DNA of 64,000 nucleotides from Tabrizicola soli (GTDB taxonomy: Bacteria > Pseudomonadota > Alphaproteobacteria > Rhodobacterales > Rhodobacteraceae). The notes beneath the pieces are model-generated. The model did not search any database and had not been told where the DNA came from. It saw only the letters and a list, made by a program, of their open reading frames with translations. The DNA is taken from the NCBI RefSeq assembly GCF_015999335.1, contig NZ_JAEACP010000019.1:51164-115163 (forward strand), given 5' to 3'. The translations under genes and the position numbers were made by a program. Of this stretch, positions 1-7,416 are shown piece after piece (position 1 is the first letter of the stretch; each line of letters opens with the position of its first letter).

Positions 1-232
1 CGAGTGACAGCGGCAGGTCCGGGTTGATCCGGTAGCGCACCCATTGCGCGTCGCGCCGGTCCAGCACCAACCCCGCCTGCTTCAGCACCAGCATGTGCCG
101 CGACATCCGACTTTGGGTTGCACCCAGCTTCCGCATCAGCTCGCAGACGCAATGCTCCGACCCGTCCGCCAGAAGGCGCATGGCTTCAAGACGGGTCGGT
201 TCGGCAAGGGCGGACAGAACGGCTAGCATCAT
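1..232 (-). CDS. arsR: ArsR-family metalloregulator (3' end beyond window)
   Basis: The reverse strand reads from an ATG at 232 (a second ATG is at 229) off the left edge without a stop, giving 77 residues. The text is a winged-helix ArsR/SmtB repressor: an LSALAEPTRLEAMRLL opening, then HCVCEL, then the recognition helix region TQSRMSRHMLVLKQAGLV and a beta-hairpin ending VRYRINPDLP. The CVC pair lies where ArsR proteins carry the Cys-x-Cys arsenite site, so an As(III)-responsive repressor is likely. It is divergent from the arsR-arsC fusion, so the 233-374 gap is probably shared control DNA. The C-terminus is not visible. Known: the family dissociates from DNA on metal binding. Inferred: arsenic specificity. 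Confidence 0.85.
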   Translation of the reverse strand, partial: MMLAVLSALAEPTRLEAMRLLADGSEHCVCELMRKLGATQSRMSRHMLVLKQAGLVLDRRDAQWVRYRINPDLPLSL

Positions 233-374
233 TTGCTGTGCTCCACTTCATGCGCATCTGCGCATAGGCGGGCGTGATATGCCGTGATCTGGATCAAGCA
301 AATCAGGTGCATGCACGTCCGCTGTCATGAAACCTTCATTGGACGGCTCCATTTATTTCCTCTAATCGGGAATT
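233..374. promoter_or_regulatory. Divergent promoter region between two arsR genes, with FNR-like box at 284-297
   Basis: This 142-bp gap separates two divergent ArsR-type genes. It holds GTGATCTGGATCAA at 284-297, matching the FNR/CRP-family palindrome TTGAT-N4-ATCAA at 9 of 10 defined positions. The stretch just before 375 is AT-rich. No perfect ArsR operator was found by eye. The FNR-type assignment is by pattern only. Confidence 0.4.
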
Positions 375-1229
375 ATGGAACAGAATCGCGCCATTCATGC
401 CTTCGCCACGCTCGGCCATCCCGGCCGGATGGCGGTTTTCCGCCTGCTGATGCGTTTTGCACCGCAGGGCGTTCGCCCGACCGAGATCGCCGAGGCCTTG
501 GGTCTGAAACAGAACACACTGTCGCATCACCTCGCGGACCTTGCGGCGTCTGGTCTTGTTCAGGTCACACGGGTCGGCCGGTCTCTTTACTACGCCGTCG
601 ATCTCGACACGACCGAGGGGTTGATCGGCTATCTCGCCCTCGATGTGGGCCGGGCCCGACCCGACCTCCTTGCCCCCTTGCTCTCCGCCCCAAAGGACAC
701 CGCTCATATGGACCGGACTATCCCCGACACCGACTTCGACGTGCTCTTCATCTGCTCGGGCAATTCGGCCCGCTCGATCTTTGCCGAGGCGCTCCTTCGC
801 GATCTGGGCAAGGGCAAGTTCCAGGCGTTCTCCGCAGGCACGCGTCCCAACACCGAGCTGAACCCCTTCGCGCTGGAAATCCTGAAGCGCAACGGCCACG
901 ACATCACTGGCTTGCGGTCCAAGCACCTTTCGGAGTTCCAGCAGCCCGGGTCCATCGTCATGGATTTCGTCTTCACTGTCTGCGATACGGCGGCCGCCGA
1001 GGAATGCCCGCCCTGGCCGGGCCAGCCGATCACTGGTCATTGGGGTCTGCCTGATCCGGTCAAGGCGACCGGGACCGATGCCGAGAAGGCGTTGGTCTTT
1101 GCCCAGACCTATGCCGCGCTGCGCCGCCGGATCATGACGTTCGTTGAGCTGCCATTCGAATCCCTTAGCCGGATGTCGCTCCAGTCGCGCGTCGATGCCA
1201 TCGGCTCTGACGCCCAAGCAAAGGCCTAA
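375..1229 (+). CDS. arsC: ArsR-ArsC fusion: ArsR regulator domain joined to LMW-phosphatase arsenate reductase
   Basis: The 284-residue protein has two domains. Residues 1-100 are an ArsR winged helix ([38 protein letters not shown]). Residues about 120-260 are a low-molecular-weight tyrosine-phosphatase fold with the P-loop CSGNSARS (nucleophile Cys127), as in thioredoxin/glutaredoxin-linked ArsC, which reduces arsenate to arsenite in the cytosol. The N-terminal domain lacks the CVC motif of the neighbouring ArsR, so its inducer site is unclear. The gene starts at the ATG at 375 and is followed after 5 bp by GAPDH, so it leads the arsenate operon. ArsR-ArsC fusions are known in actinobacteria and proteobacteria; autoregulation is an inference. 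Confidence 0.9.
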   Translation: MEQNRAIHAFATLGHPGRMAVFRLLMRFAPQGVRPTEIAEALGLKQNTLSHHLADLAASGLVQVTRVGRSLYYAVDLDTTEGLIGYLALDVGRARPDLLAPLLSAPKDTAHMDRTIPDTDFDVLFICSGNSARSIFAEALLRDLGKGKFQAFSAGTRPNTELNPFALEILKRNGHDITGLRSKHLSEFQQPGSIVMDFVFTVCDTAAAEECPPWPGQPITGHWGLPDPVKATGTDAEKALVFAQTYAALRRRIMTFVELPFESLSRMSLQSRVDAIGSDAQAKA

Positions 1230-1234
1230 TCCCC

Positions 1235-2242
1235 ATGACCCGCATCGCCTTGAACGGCCTTGGCCGTATCGGAAAACTTGTCCTCCGCGATCTGATCGAC
1301 ACCGGTGCCGTGGGCGAGATCGTCCTCTTGAACGATCCCGTCGGCGATGCCGAACAGCACGCGCTGTTGATGGAGTTCGACTCCGTTCACGGACGTTGGC
1401 GCACGCCGGTCGCTGCGGGCGATGGCGCACTGGTCCTGAATGGCCAGACCATCCGACTGACGCATGAAAGGACGATCGAAGCGCTGCCTCTGGCTGAGCT
1501 GGGCGTCGATCTGGTGATCGACTGCACGGGTGTCTTCAAGACCGCCGCAAAGGTTGCGCCCTACTACGCCGCGGGGGTGAAGAAGGTTGTGGTTTCGGCC
1601 CCGGTCAAGGATGGCGGTGCGCTGAACCTGGTCTATGGCGTCAACCATCACCTCTACGATGGCTCACAGGCGCTGGTGACGGCGGCCTCCTGCACCACCA
1701 ATTGCCTCGCCCCGGTGGTGAAGGTGATCCACGAGGCGCTCGGCATCCGGCACGGGTCGATCACCACGATCCATGATGTGACCAACACCCAGACCATCGT
1801 GGACCGTCCGGCGAAGGACATGCGCCGCGCTCGGTCTGCCTTGATGAACCTGATCCCGACAACGACCGGATCCGCCACGGCGATCACGCTGATCTATCCC
1901 GAACTCAAGGGCCGCCTGAACGGCCACGCGGTGCGTGTGCCGCTCTTGAACGCCTCGCTGACCGACTGCGTGTTCGAGGTCGAGCGGGCGACCACGGTCG
2001 ATGAGGTGAACGCGCTCTTTGCCGCCGCTGCAGAGGGACCGCTTAAAGGAATCCTCGGCTTCGAGACCCGGCCCCTCGTCTCCTGCGACTTCACCAACGA
2101 TCCGCGCTCGTCCATCGTTGATGGGCCGTCGACCATGGTCATCAACGGCACACAAGTGAAGATCTACGCCTGGTATGACAATGAATGGGGCTATGCCTGC
2201 CGGCTGGCAGATATTGCGCGGATGGTTGCGGGTTCGCTGTGA
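1235..2242 (+). CDS. Glyceraldehyde-3-phosphate dehydrogenase of the ArsJ arsenate-export pair
   Basis: The 335-residue type I GAPDH opens with the Rossmann motif [14 protein letters not shown] and carries the active-site ASCTTNC (Cys at about 153) and the C-terminal [11 protein letters not shown]. In ars operons such a dedicated GAPDH uses arsenate in place of phosphate to make 1-arseno-3-phosphoglycerate, which ArsJ exports. The gene overlaps the next start by 4 bp (GTGA), a sign of translational coupling to arsJ, which supports this role over glycolysis. The protein is of normal length with its active-site Cys present. The GAPDH assignment is secure; the arsenate role rests on context. Confidence 0.92.
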   Translation: MTRIALNGLGRIGKLVLRDLIDTGAVGEIVLLNDPVGDAEQHALLMEFDSVHGRWRTPVAAGDGALVLNGQTIRLTHERTIEALPLAELGVDLVIDCTGVFKTAAKVAPYYAAGVKKVVVSAPVKDGGALNLVYGVNHHLYDGSQALVTAASCTTNCLAPVVKVIHEALGIRHGSITTIHDVTNTQTIVDRPAKDMRRARSALMNLIPTTTGSATAITLIYPELKGRLNGHAVRVPLLNASLTDCVFEVERATTVDEVNALFAAAAEGPLKGILGFETRPLVSCDFTNDPRSSIVDGPSTMVINGTQVKIYAWYDNEWGYACRLADIARMVAGSL

Positions 2243-3510
2243 CTGATACCGCAAGTCCTGCCGCCCCGCCGCCAAACCCGCTCCGAGCCTATGCCGCCGT
2301 GACGGCGGCTTACTGGGCCTTCATGCTGTCGGACGGCGCGCTCAGGATGCTGGTGCTGTTGCACTTCAACAGCCTCGGTTTCACGCCGATCCAGCTTGCG
2401 TGGCTATTCCTGCTGTATGAGGTCGCAGGCATCGTCACCAACTTGGCCGCCGGATGGCTGGCCGCCCGTTTCGGGTTGGCTGCGACGCTCTATGGCGGTC
2501 TCGCGCTCCAGATCGGCGCGCTGGTGGCGCTGGCGCAGCTTGATCCGTCCTGGGGTGTCGCCGCCTCGGTCGCCTTCGTCATGGCTGTGCAGGGGGTCTC
2601 GGGCGTGGCCAAGGACCTGGCCAAAATGTCCTCAAAGTCCGCCGTCAAGCTGCTGGCCCCCAAGGAGGATGGCGGCCTCTTCCGCTGGGTCGCCCTGCTC
2701 ACTGGATCGAAGAACGCGGTGAAGGGCTTGGGCTTCTTCCTTGGCGCGGCCCTTCTGGCCCTGGCGGGGTTTCAGGCGGCAGTCTGGGGCATGGCGGCGG
2801 TGCTGGCGGTGATCCTGATTGCCGTTGTGCTATTCCTGCCCGCAGGCCTGCCCGGGCGGATGAAATCGGAAGAGGCCTGGGGCGGCTGGCGGTCGAAGGA
2901 TCCGCGTGTGAACAAGCTGAGCCTTGCCCGCATGTTCCTGTTCGGCGCGCGGGACGTATGGTTTGTCGTGGGCATCCCGGTCTATTTCCAGGCGGTCCTG
3001 TCCGACGGCACACCCGAAGGCCGGCGCGAGGCTTTCTTCCTGATCGGCAGTTTCCTCGCGCTCTGGATCATCGCCTATGGCGCGGTGCAGGCCTTTGCCC
3101 CCCGGCTTCTGGGTGCCAAGGGCAAGCCCGAGGCAGAGACCACCCGCAAGGCGATCCTCTGGGCCGGGCTTCTGGTGCCGATCCCGTTCCTGCTGGCCGG
3201 AGCGGCCTGGGCAGCGGGCGACCCTGCGGAATGGTTGACGGCGACGCTCGTCGCCGGCCTGCTGGTCTTCGGCTTTGTCTTTGCCGTCAATTCTTCGGTC
3301 CATTCCTACCTGATCCTCGCCTTCGGATCGGCCGAACGGATCACACGGGATGTGGGCTTCTACTACATGGCGAATGCGGCGGGTCGGCTGATCGGCACGC
3401 TTTTGTCCGGCCTGAGCTATCAGTTCGGCGGGTTGCCACTGTGCCTTGCCACGGCGGGCCTGATGGCCTTGGCCAGCTGGCTGGCCGCTAGGCGGCTCAG
3501 CTCCGTCTGA
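2239..3510 (+). CDS. arsJ: ArsJ, organoarsenical (1-arseno-3-phosphoglycerate) efflux MFS permease
   Basis: I chose the GTG at 2239, which overlaps the GAPDH stop as GTGA, rather than an upstream ATG inside GAPDH. This gives 423 residues. The protein has about 12 hydrophobic spans and the ArsJ-like stretch [21 protein letters not shown], followed by [23 protein letters not shown]. ArsJ is an inner-membrane major facilitator that expels the unstable arsenylated 3-phosphoglycerate, which then hydrolyses outside. Immediate coupling to GAPDH is the diagnostic context. Its 3' end overlaps the opposing MFS gene by 14 bp, so the two operons converge here. Confidence 0.92.
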   Translation: MTDTASPAAPPPNPLRAYAAVTAAYWAFMLSDGALRMLVLLHFNSLGFTPIQLAWLFLLYEVAGIVTNLAAGWLAARFGLAATLYGGLALQIGALVALAQLDPSWGVAASVAFVMAVQGVSGVAKDLAKMSSKSAVKLLAPKEDGGLFRWVALLTGSKNAVKGLGFFLGAALLALAGFQAAVWGMAAVLAVILIAVVLFLPAGLPGRMKSEEAWGGWRSKDPRVNKLSLARMFLFGARDVWFVVGIPVYFQAVLSDGTPEGRREAFFLIGSFLALWIIAYGAVQAFAPRLLGAKGKPEAETTRKAILWAGLLVPIPFLLAGAAWAAGDPAEWLTATLVAGLLVFGFVFAVNSSVHSYLILAFGSAERITRDVGFYYMANAAGRLIGTLLSGLSYQFGGLPLCLATAGLMALASWLAARRLSSV

Positions 3511-4657
3511 GGATGAGCAGCGCAATCGTTGCCAGCACACCAATACCTGCAGTCAACCAGATGGCGTGAAGGCCCCATACTGTCAGGGCAGCGCCAAAGA
3601 TCAGCGGGGCGGCCGCCTGCAAGATGCGGGCAGGCGCGTTGAGCCAGCCGATCCGACGCCCGTATCCCGCTGGTCCAAACAGGGCCAGCGGCAGGGTCCC
3701 CTTGGCGATGGTCAGGATGCCGTTCCCCGCCCCGTGCAGTAGCGTGAAGGCATAGGCCGCAGGGGCGCCAAAGCCCACAAGAGCCACCGCCGCCACCGGA
3801 TGCGCCGCCGCGGCCAGCCGGGCGGATGCAAGGGGATGGAACCGGCGCAACAGCCCGAATTCCAGCACCCGGGCCGCGACCTGTGCCGGGCCGATCAGCG
3901 CACCTGCCGCGATGGCCACGGCCGTGCTGGCCCCTGCAGCTTGCAGCAGCCCCGGAAGATGCGCGGCCATGGCGGTCGAGTTGAACCAGGTCGCGGCGAA
4001 GACGAAGGCTAGCAGCCAGAGCGCAAGTCGGGATGGCGGCGGCCCCTCTTCGACGGGCGCCGCTTCTGCGGTGACCGTTCTGGTGCCCTTGGGCAGCCAC
4101 GCGTTCAGCGGCAAGGCCACGGCCAAGTGGATTAGCGCCCAGCCGATGCAGGCTTCCCTCCAACCCCACGTTGCCAGCATCAGCCCCGAAAGCGGCCAGC
4201 CCACCGTGCTCGCGAACCCGGCGATCAGGGTGATGCCGGTGATCGGGCCGCGCGCATCCTTGCCATAGATCCCGGCCAGCGTGGCAAACCCCGCCTCGTA
4301 AAGCCCGATCCCCATGCCCAGCCCGATGACAGCCCAGCCCGCGAAAAGGATGAGGGGCGACGGCGCCACGGCGAGCAAGCCGAGGCCTGCCGCAAAGACG
4401 ATGTTCGACAGCATCAGCACACCGCGCCCGCCAAAGCCGTCGATCCGCGCCCCGGCCCACGGCCCGACCAAGGCCGAAACCACCATCGCCATGGAGAACG
4501 CGCCAAACACCCAGACTGGCGACAGGCCGAGGTCCTCGGCCATAGGTACGGCAAGAACGGCGGGGATGTAGTAGCTGGAGGCCCAGCTGACGGTGAGGGA
4601 AGAGCCGAGGGCAGCGACAATCAGTCCTCGCCGCGCCGGAGACAATCTTGGGATCAT
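3497..4657 (-). CDS. MFS transporter of the second ars operon
   Basis: The start is taken as the ATG at 4657 (MIPRLSPARRG); a TTG 12 codons upstream is less likely. The 386-residue protein has about 12 transmembrane segments and typical MFS text (GPWAGARIDGFGGRGVLMLSN). It is the last gene of an arsR-permease-MFS operon. An MFS carrier in that position could export arsenite or an organoarsenical (ArsK is one known MFS-type exporter), but nothing in the sequence fixes the substrate. No Shine-Dalgarno sequence is obvious. A general drug or metabolite carrier remains possible. Confidence 0.75.
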   Translation of the reverse strand: MIPRLSPARRGLIVAALGSSLTVSWASSYYIPAVLAVPMAEDLGLSPVWVFGAFSMAMVVSALVGPWAGARIDGFGGRGVLMLSNIVFAAGLGLLAVAPSPLILFAGWAVIGLGMGIGLYEAGFATLAGIYGKDARGPITGITLIAGFASTVGWPLSGLMLATWGWREACIGWALIHLAVALPLNAWLPKGTRTVTAEAAPVEEGPPPSRLALWLLAFVFAATWFNSTAMAAHLPGLLQAAGASTAVAIAAGALIGPAQVAARVLEFGLLRRFHPLASARLAAAAHPVAAVALVGFGAPAAYAFTLLHGAGNGILTIAKGTLPLALFGPAGYGRRIGWLNAPARILQAAAPLIFGAALTVWGLHAIWLTAGIGVLATIALLILRRS

Positions 4658-4712
4658 GATGGGGCTTCGATCTGGAAGGGAGCGGCGAGACAACGCGCCC
4701 CGCCGCTGGTGT

Positions 4713-5765
4713 TCATGCCACCTGCGTCCAGAGCTGGAACAGCAGCCCCGAAGCGAAAGCGCCGATCAGGGACAGGCCGATATAGACCGCAAAGACCTGT
4801 GGCCGCGCCAGCGCCCAGACCGCCATGGCCGCGGGGATCGAGGTGACGCCACCCGCGACGAGGAACGCCATGCCTGCCCCGGGCGCCATACCCTGCTCGA
4901 TCAGCCCACCGACCAGCGGCAGCGCGGCATAGCCGTTGAGATAGGCGGGCACGCCTACCAGCGTTGCGGTCACAATGGGCATGAGCCCCTCGCCCCCGAG
5001 CACGGCGGTTACGGTTTCCGCCGGGATCCACGCCAGCATCAGACTTTCAAGGATGAAGGCCAACGTCAGCCACTTGGCGAGGAACAGCGTCGTGGTCAGC
5101 GCCGTCTTGCCGAATTTCGCCCGGCGGTCCAAATCGGCCCAGAACCGCCAGACCACTGGCTTCGGCGCGCGGATCTTCGCGCCGCCGCAGCCGCCGTTGC
5201 CGATGCCATCGCGCAGCGGATCGGCAAAGGCGCCGCTCTTCATCATCAGGTGCACCACGGTGCCGCCGAACACGCCCAGCCCGAGGGCGGCGAGGGTCTT
5301 GGCCACCGCGAATTCGAGGTCCAGCACGCCCGCCGTCAGCACGAACATCGACGGGTCCATGATTGGCGAGGCCAGCCAAAAGGCCATAACTGCTGACAGC
5401 GGTACGCCCATAGCCAGCAGCGCCGCGATCAACGGGATCACTCCGCAGGAGCAAAAGGGCGAGATGCCTCCCGCCAGCGCGCCAAGCCCGATCATCAGGA
5501 TCGGCGCGCCGGTGAAGGCCTTGGCGATCAGGTTGTCGGCCCCCGTCGCATTGGCCCAGGCTGCAATAGCGATCGACAGGATCAGAAACGGCGCCGTGTT
5601 CAGGAGTGCCGTCCCCGCGAACAGAGCGCTGTCCGTGGCTAGGGGCGTGTCGAAGACCGCCAGCGCGCCAAGGATCAAAGCCGAGGCGAGCCAGACCCGC
5701 TGGTCCTGCCATAGATGGCGCAGCGTGGACCGGAGGCCAGGTCTCGGGAAGATTGTGTCAGTCAT
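4713..5765 (-). CDS. DUF318/ArsP-type permease
   Basis: The ATG at 5765 has a GGAG eight bases upstream, giving 350 residues. The protein has about 8-10 membrane spans. The hallmark is GISPFCSCGVIPLIAALLAMGVP in the first half and GVPAYLNGYAALPLVGGLIEQGM in the second, an internally repeated permease architecture. The Cys pair in FCSCG is the feature tied to trivalent (organo)arsenical transport in ArsP; related permeases have been annotated as Cu/Zn exporters. It lies directly downstream of arsR, which favours arsenical export, for example of methylarsenite. Family assignment is firm; substrate is inferred. Confidence 0.82.
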   Translation of the reverse strand: MTDTIFPRPGLRSTLRHLWQDQRVWLASALILGALAVFDTPLATDSALFAGTALLNTAPFLILSIAIAAWANATGADNLIAKAFTGAPILMIGLGALAGGISPFCSCGVIPLIAALLAMGVPLSAVMAFWLASPIMDPSMFVLTAGVLDLEFAVAKTLAALGLGVFGGTVVHLMMKSGAFADPLRDGIGNGGCGGAKIRAPKPVVWRFWADLDRRAKFGKTALTTTLFLAKWLTLAFILESLMLAWIPAETVTAVLGGEGLMPIVTATLVGVPAYLNGYAALPLVGGLIEQGMAPGAGMAFLVAGGVTSIPAAMAVWALARPQVFAVYIGLSLIGAFASGLLFQLWTQVA

Positions 5766-5819
5766 CACCAAATCTCCGGATTTACAGTTGTTTTGGGCAA
5801 GAAAAAAGATGCGCAAGGC

Positions 5820-6137
5820 TCACGCCGCATCCTCCGATGAGCGGACCGCAACGCCAGCGCAGCATTCGGACGTCAGGAAGCCGACAAGGCGATGCATCAC
5901 GGGGAAATCAACTCGGTTAAACACCTCGCGGCCCTGCTTGTCCTGTAGCACCAACCCCGCATCGACCAGCGTCGAGAGGTGATGCGCCAGGGTCGACGGG
6001 GCAAGCCCCAGGTGCTCACCAATATCGCTCACGCGCAGCCCGTCATCCCCAGCCTTCACCAGCAGGCGAAAGATCGCGAGGCGGGCATCATGGCCAAGAG
6101 CGGCAAGGGCGCGTGCGTTGGGGCTGATAGTGGTCAT
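5820..6137 (-). CDS. arsR: ArsR-family repressor of the permease operon
   Basis: This is a 105-residue winged-helix protein starting MTTISPNARALAALGHDARLAIF, with recognition helix SDIGEHLGLAPSTLAHHLSTLVDAGLV. It has no CVC motif in the helix. A C-terminal CC pair (TSECCAGV) may be the metal site, as in type-2 ArsR proteins that bind As(III) through C-terminal cysteines. It is the first gene of the leftward permease-MFS operon and lies 6 bp downstream of a good promoter with an internal dyad, consistent with autorepression. Confidence 0.88.
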   Translation of the reverse strand: MTTISPNARALAALGHDARLAIFRLLVKAGDDGLRVSDIGEHLGLAPSTLAHHLSTLVDAGLVLQDKQGREVFNRVDFPVMHRLVGFLTSECCAGVAVRSSEDAA

Positions 6138-6142
6138 TGCGC

Positions 6143-6171
6143 CATAATAACTACTATTCTAGTTTTGTCAA
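6143..6171 (-). promoter_or_regulatory. arsR promoter with internal dyad; probably leaderless or nearly so
   Basis: On the reverse strand TTGACA (6171-6166) is followed after 17 bp by ATTATG (6148-6143). The spacer contains AACTA-N6-TAGTT (6149-6164), a perfect dyad well placed for ArsR repression. The -10-like element ends only 6 bp before the arsR ATG (6137), so transcription would begin at or beside the start codon. Confidence 0.55.
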
Positions 6172-6288
6172 TGTTTCGGCATGAAGGTTGGCTGCCGTTC
6201 GCGACGGGCAATAAGACCGTTCCACATTTGCCGCAATCAGAGGCGCACCTGCGCCCTGCCCGGGCCCTTGAAAAGTGAGGCCGAAGCC

Positions 6289-6453
6289 TCACCCGAAGGG
6301 ATCGTATTCCGAGACGATAACGACCTCGTCTCCGTCGATTTCATCGGCGGGGACGGCGCCGAAGGTTCCATCCCCAGCCTGGAAGACGACGATCGAAACC
6401 ATGAGCGTGGCGGCGAGGGAGGCGGCGAAGGCGTGTGCATCTTTGCGGGACAT
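6289..6453 (-). CDS. Small single-span membrane protein, 54 residues
   Basis: A short reverse-strand ORF starts MSRKDAHAFAASLAATLMVS and ends YDPFG. AGGAG lies eight bases before the ATG, strong evidence that it is translated. One hydrophobic segment (residues about 8-25) is followed by an acidic tail (PADEIDGDEVVIVSEYDPFG), so it should sit in the inner membrane or be secreted. The DNA encoding its GDGTFGA stretch forms one arm of an inverted repeat with 6748-6762. It lies downstream of the ParB-like and 157-residue genes, which suggests a plasmid backbone gene. I do not recognise its function. Confidence 0.55.
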   Translation of the reverse strand: MSRKDAHAFAASLAATLMVSIVVFQAGDGTFGAVPADEIDGDEVVIVSEYDPFG

Positions 6454-6766
6454 CTGTTTGGCTCCTGTCTTGGAGGCGGGGGACCATCCCCCGCGCGACA
6501 GGACCCCGCAGGCCCGAAGACTGGCTGACATCACCGGGTGCGTTCGGCTCGCCCGAATCCACCCGGCGGCACGGGCTTGCCCGTAGTCCGACCCCTTGCG
6601 GGTTGATCTCGAAGACGGGATTCGGGGCAAGAAAAGGAATGGCGAGCGGGGGATGGTGCCCCAACGTCAGGAGCCGATTGTCCCGCTGATGCTTGGAACG
6701 CCGCCAGCCTCTCGGGCAGGTTCTTGGTTGATGGTCACCACTATGGGGGATGGAACCTTCGACGCC
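6358..6766. repeat. Inverted repeat pair bounding about 370 bp
   Basis: GAAGGTTCCATCCCC at 6361-6375 is the exact reverse complement of 6748-6762. Extending outward, about 20 of 21 positions match. The left arm lies inside the small membrane-protein gene, the right arm in non-coding DNA. Between the arms (6454-6747) I see no gene. Confidence 0.6.
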
Positions 6767-6842
6767 CCGCGACATCGCGGGACGATAGTGTGATCGGTGA
6801 GAGGCCCGGCCCTTCGGCAGGCCCCTCACGCATTCTCCGGGC
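6454..6842. other. Non-coding stretch with short hairpins
   Basis: No convincing ORF occupies these 389 bases. They contain the right arm of the inverted repeat (6748-6762), a tight hairpin CCCGCG-ACAT-CGCGGG near 6767-6782, and a GC-rich imperfect hairpin near 6803-6830 just downstream of the 157-residue gene that could serve as its terminator, although no T-run follows. The spacing and structure would suit a small RNA or a processing site, but nothing proves it. Confidence 0.35.
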
Positions 6843-7316
6843 TCAGGCGGCTAGATCCGCGCCCCCTGCCCTATCGCCGTCTTCGGCGCCGACGATCTCA
6901 AACCGCGCGTTGCGATAGCCCTCCCGCGCGATCCAGAGCTCGGCTGCGGTGACGGACTCCGCCAGATGCAGCAGTTCCGTATTGCCCCCGAAGTCCAGTA
7001 GCACGCGGACCTGCCCCGGCTTCGGCTCCTCGGCGACCTCGAATACCAGACGACTGTCCACCGAATGACTGCGCATGATGGTGACAAGGATGACCCCGTC
7101 CGAGGAGAAGTTCCCTTCATGCAGCGTGAAGGAAGCCGGTGCCGTCCAGGTCGGATAGACTCGGGGCGGCTCTTTCTTCACAAGGCGGCCAACGCCGTTC
7201 GAGCGCTCCCAGGTCGCGAGCTTCTTGGTGAAGCGTGCTGACGGCCTGGGACTGCCGTCGGTGTAGCGGATCAGCGCCCCGAGAGGGGCTGAGTCGATGA
7301 TGTTCCTTGCAGACAT
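6843..7316 (-). CDS. Hypothetical plasmid-backbone protein, 157 residues
   Basis: The ATG at 7316 follows a good AGGA. The soluble protein opens MSARNIIDSAPLGALIRYTDGSPRPSARFTKKLATWERSNGVGRLV and ends in an Ala/Gly-rich tail. No signal peptide, membrane span or known catalytic motif is visible. The middle (TLHEGNFSSDGVILVTIMRSHSVDSRLVF) looks like a beta-rich fold. It is 100 bp downstream of the ParB-like gene in the same orientation, so it is probably part of a conserved plasmid module. I do not recognise its function. Confidence 0.65.
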   Translation of the reverse strand: MSARNIIDSAPLGALIRYTDGSPRPSARFTKKLATWERSNGVGRLVKKEPPRVYPTWTAPASFTLHEGNFSSDGVILVTIMRSHSVDSRLVFEVAEEPKPGQVRVLLDFGGNTELLHLAESVTAAELWIAREGYRNARFEIVGAEDGDRAGGADLAA

Positions 7317-7416
7317 GATTCCTCATCCCGAATGCGAGAGTTCGCATTCATCATATTGATATTGCTGTATTTTGTGAGAAATAGGGGCGAGTTTCCTCGC
7401 CCCCGGATGGCTCAGA

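Noticed and set aside
336..1430. 364-codon reverse frame under the arsR-arsC fusion and GAPDH
   Set aside because: It is antisense to two well-supported genes and crosses their boundary; codon use is that of a shadow frame.
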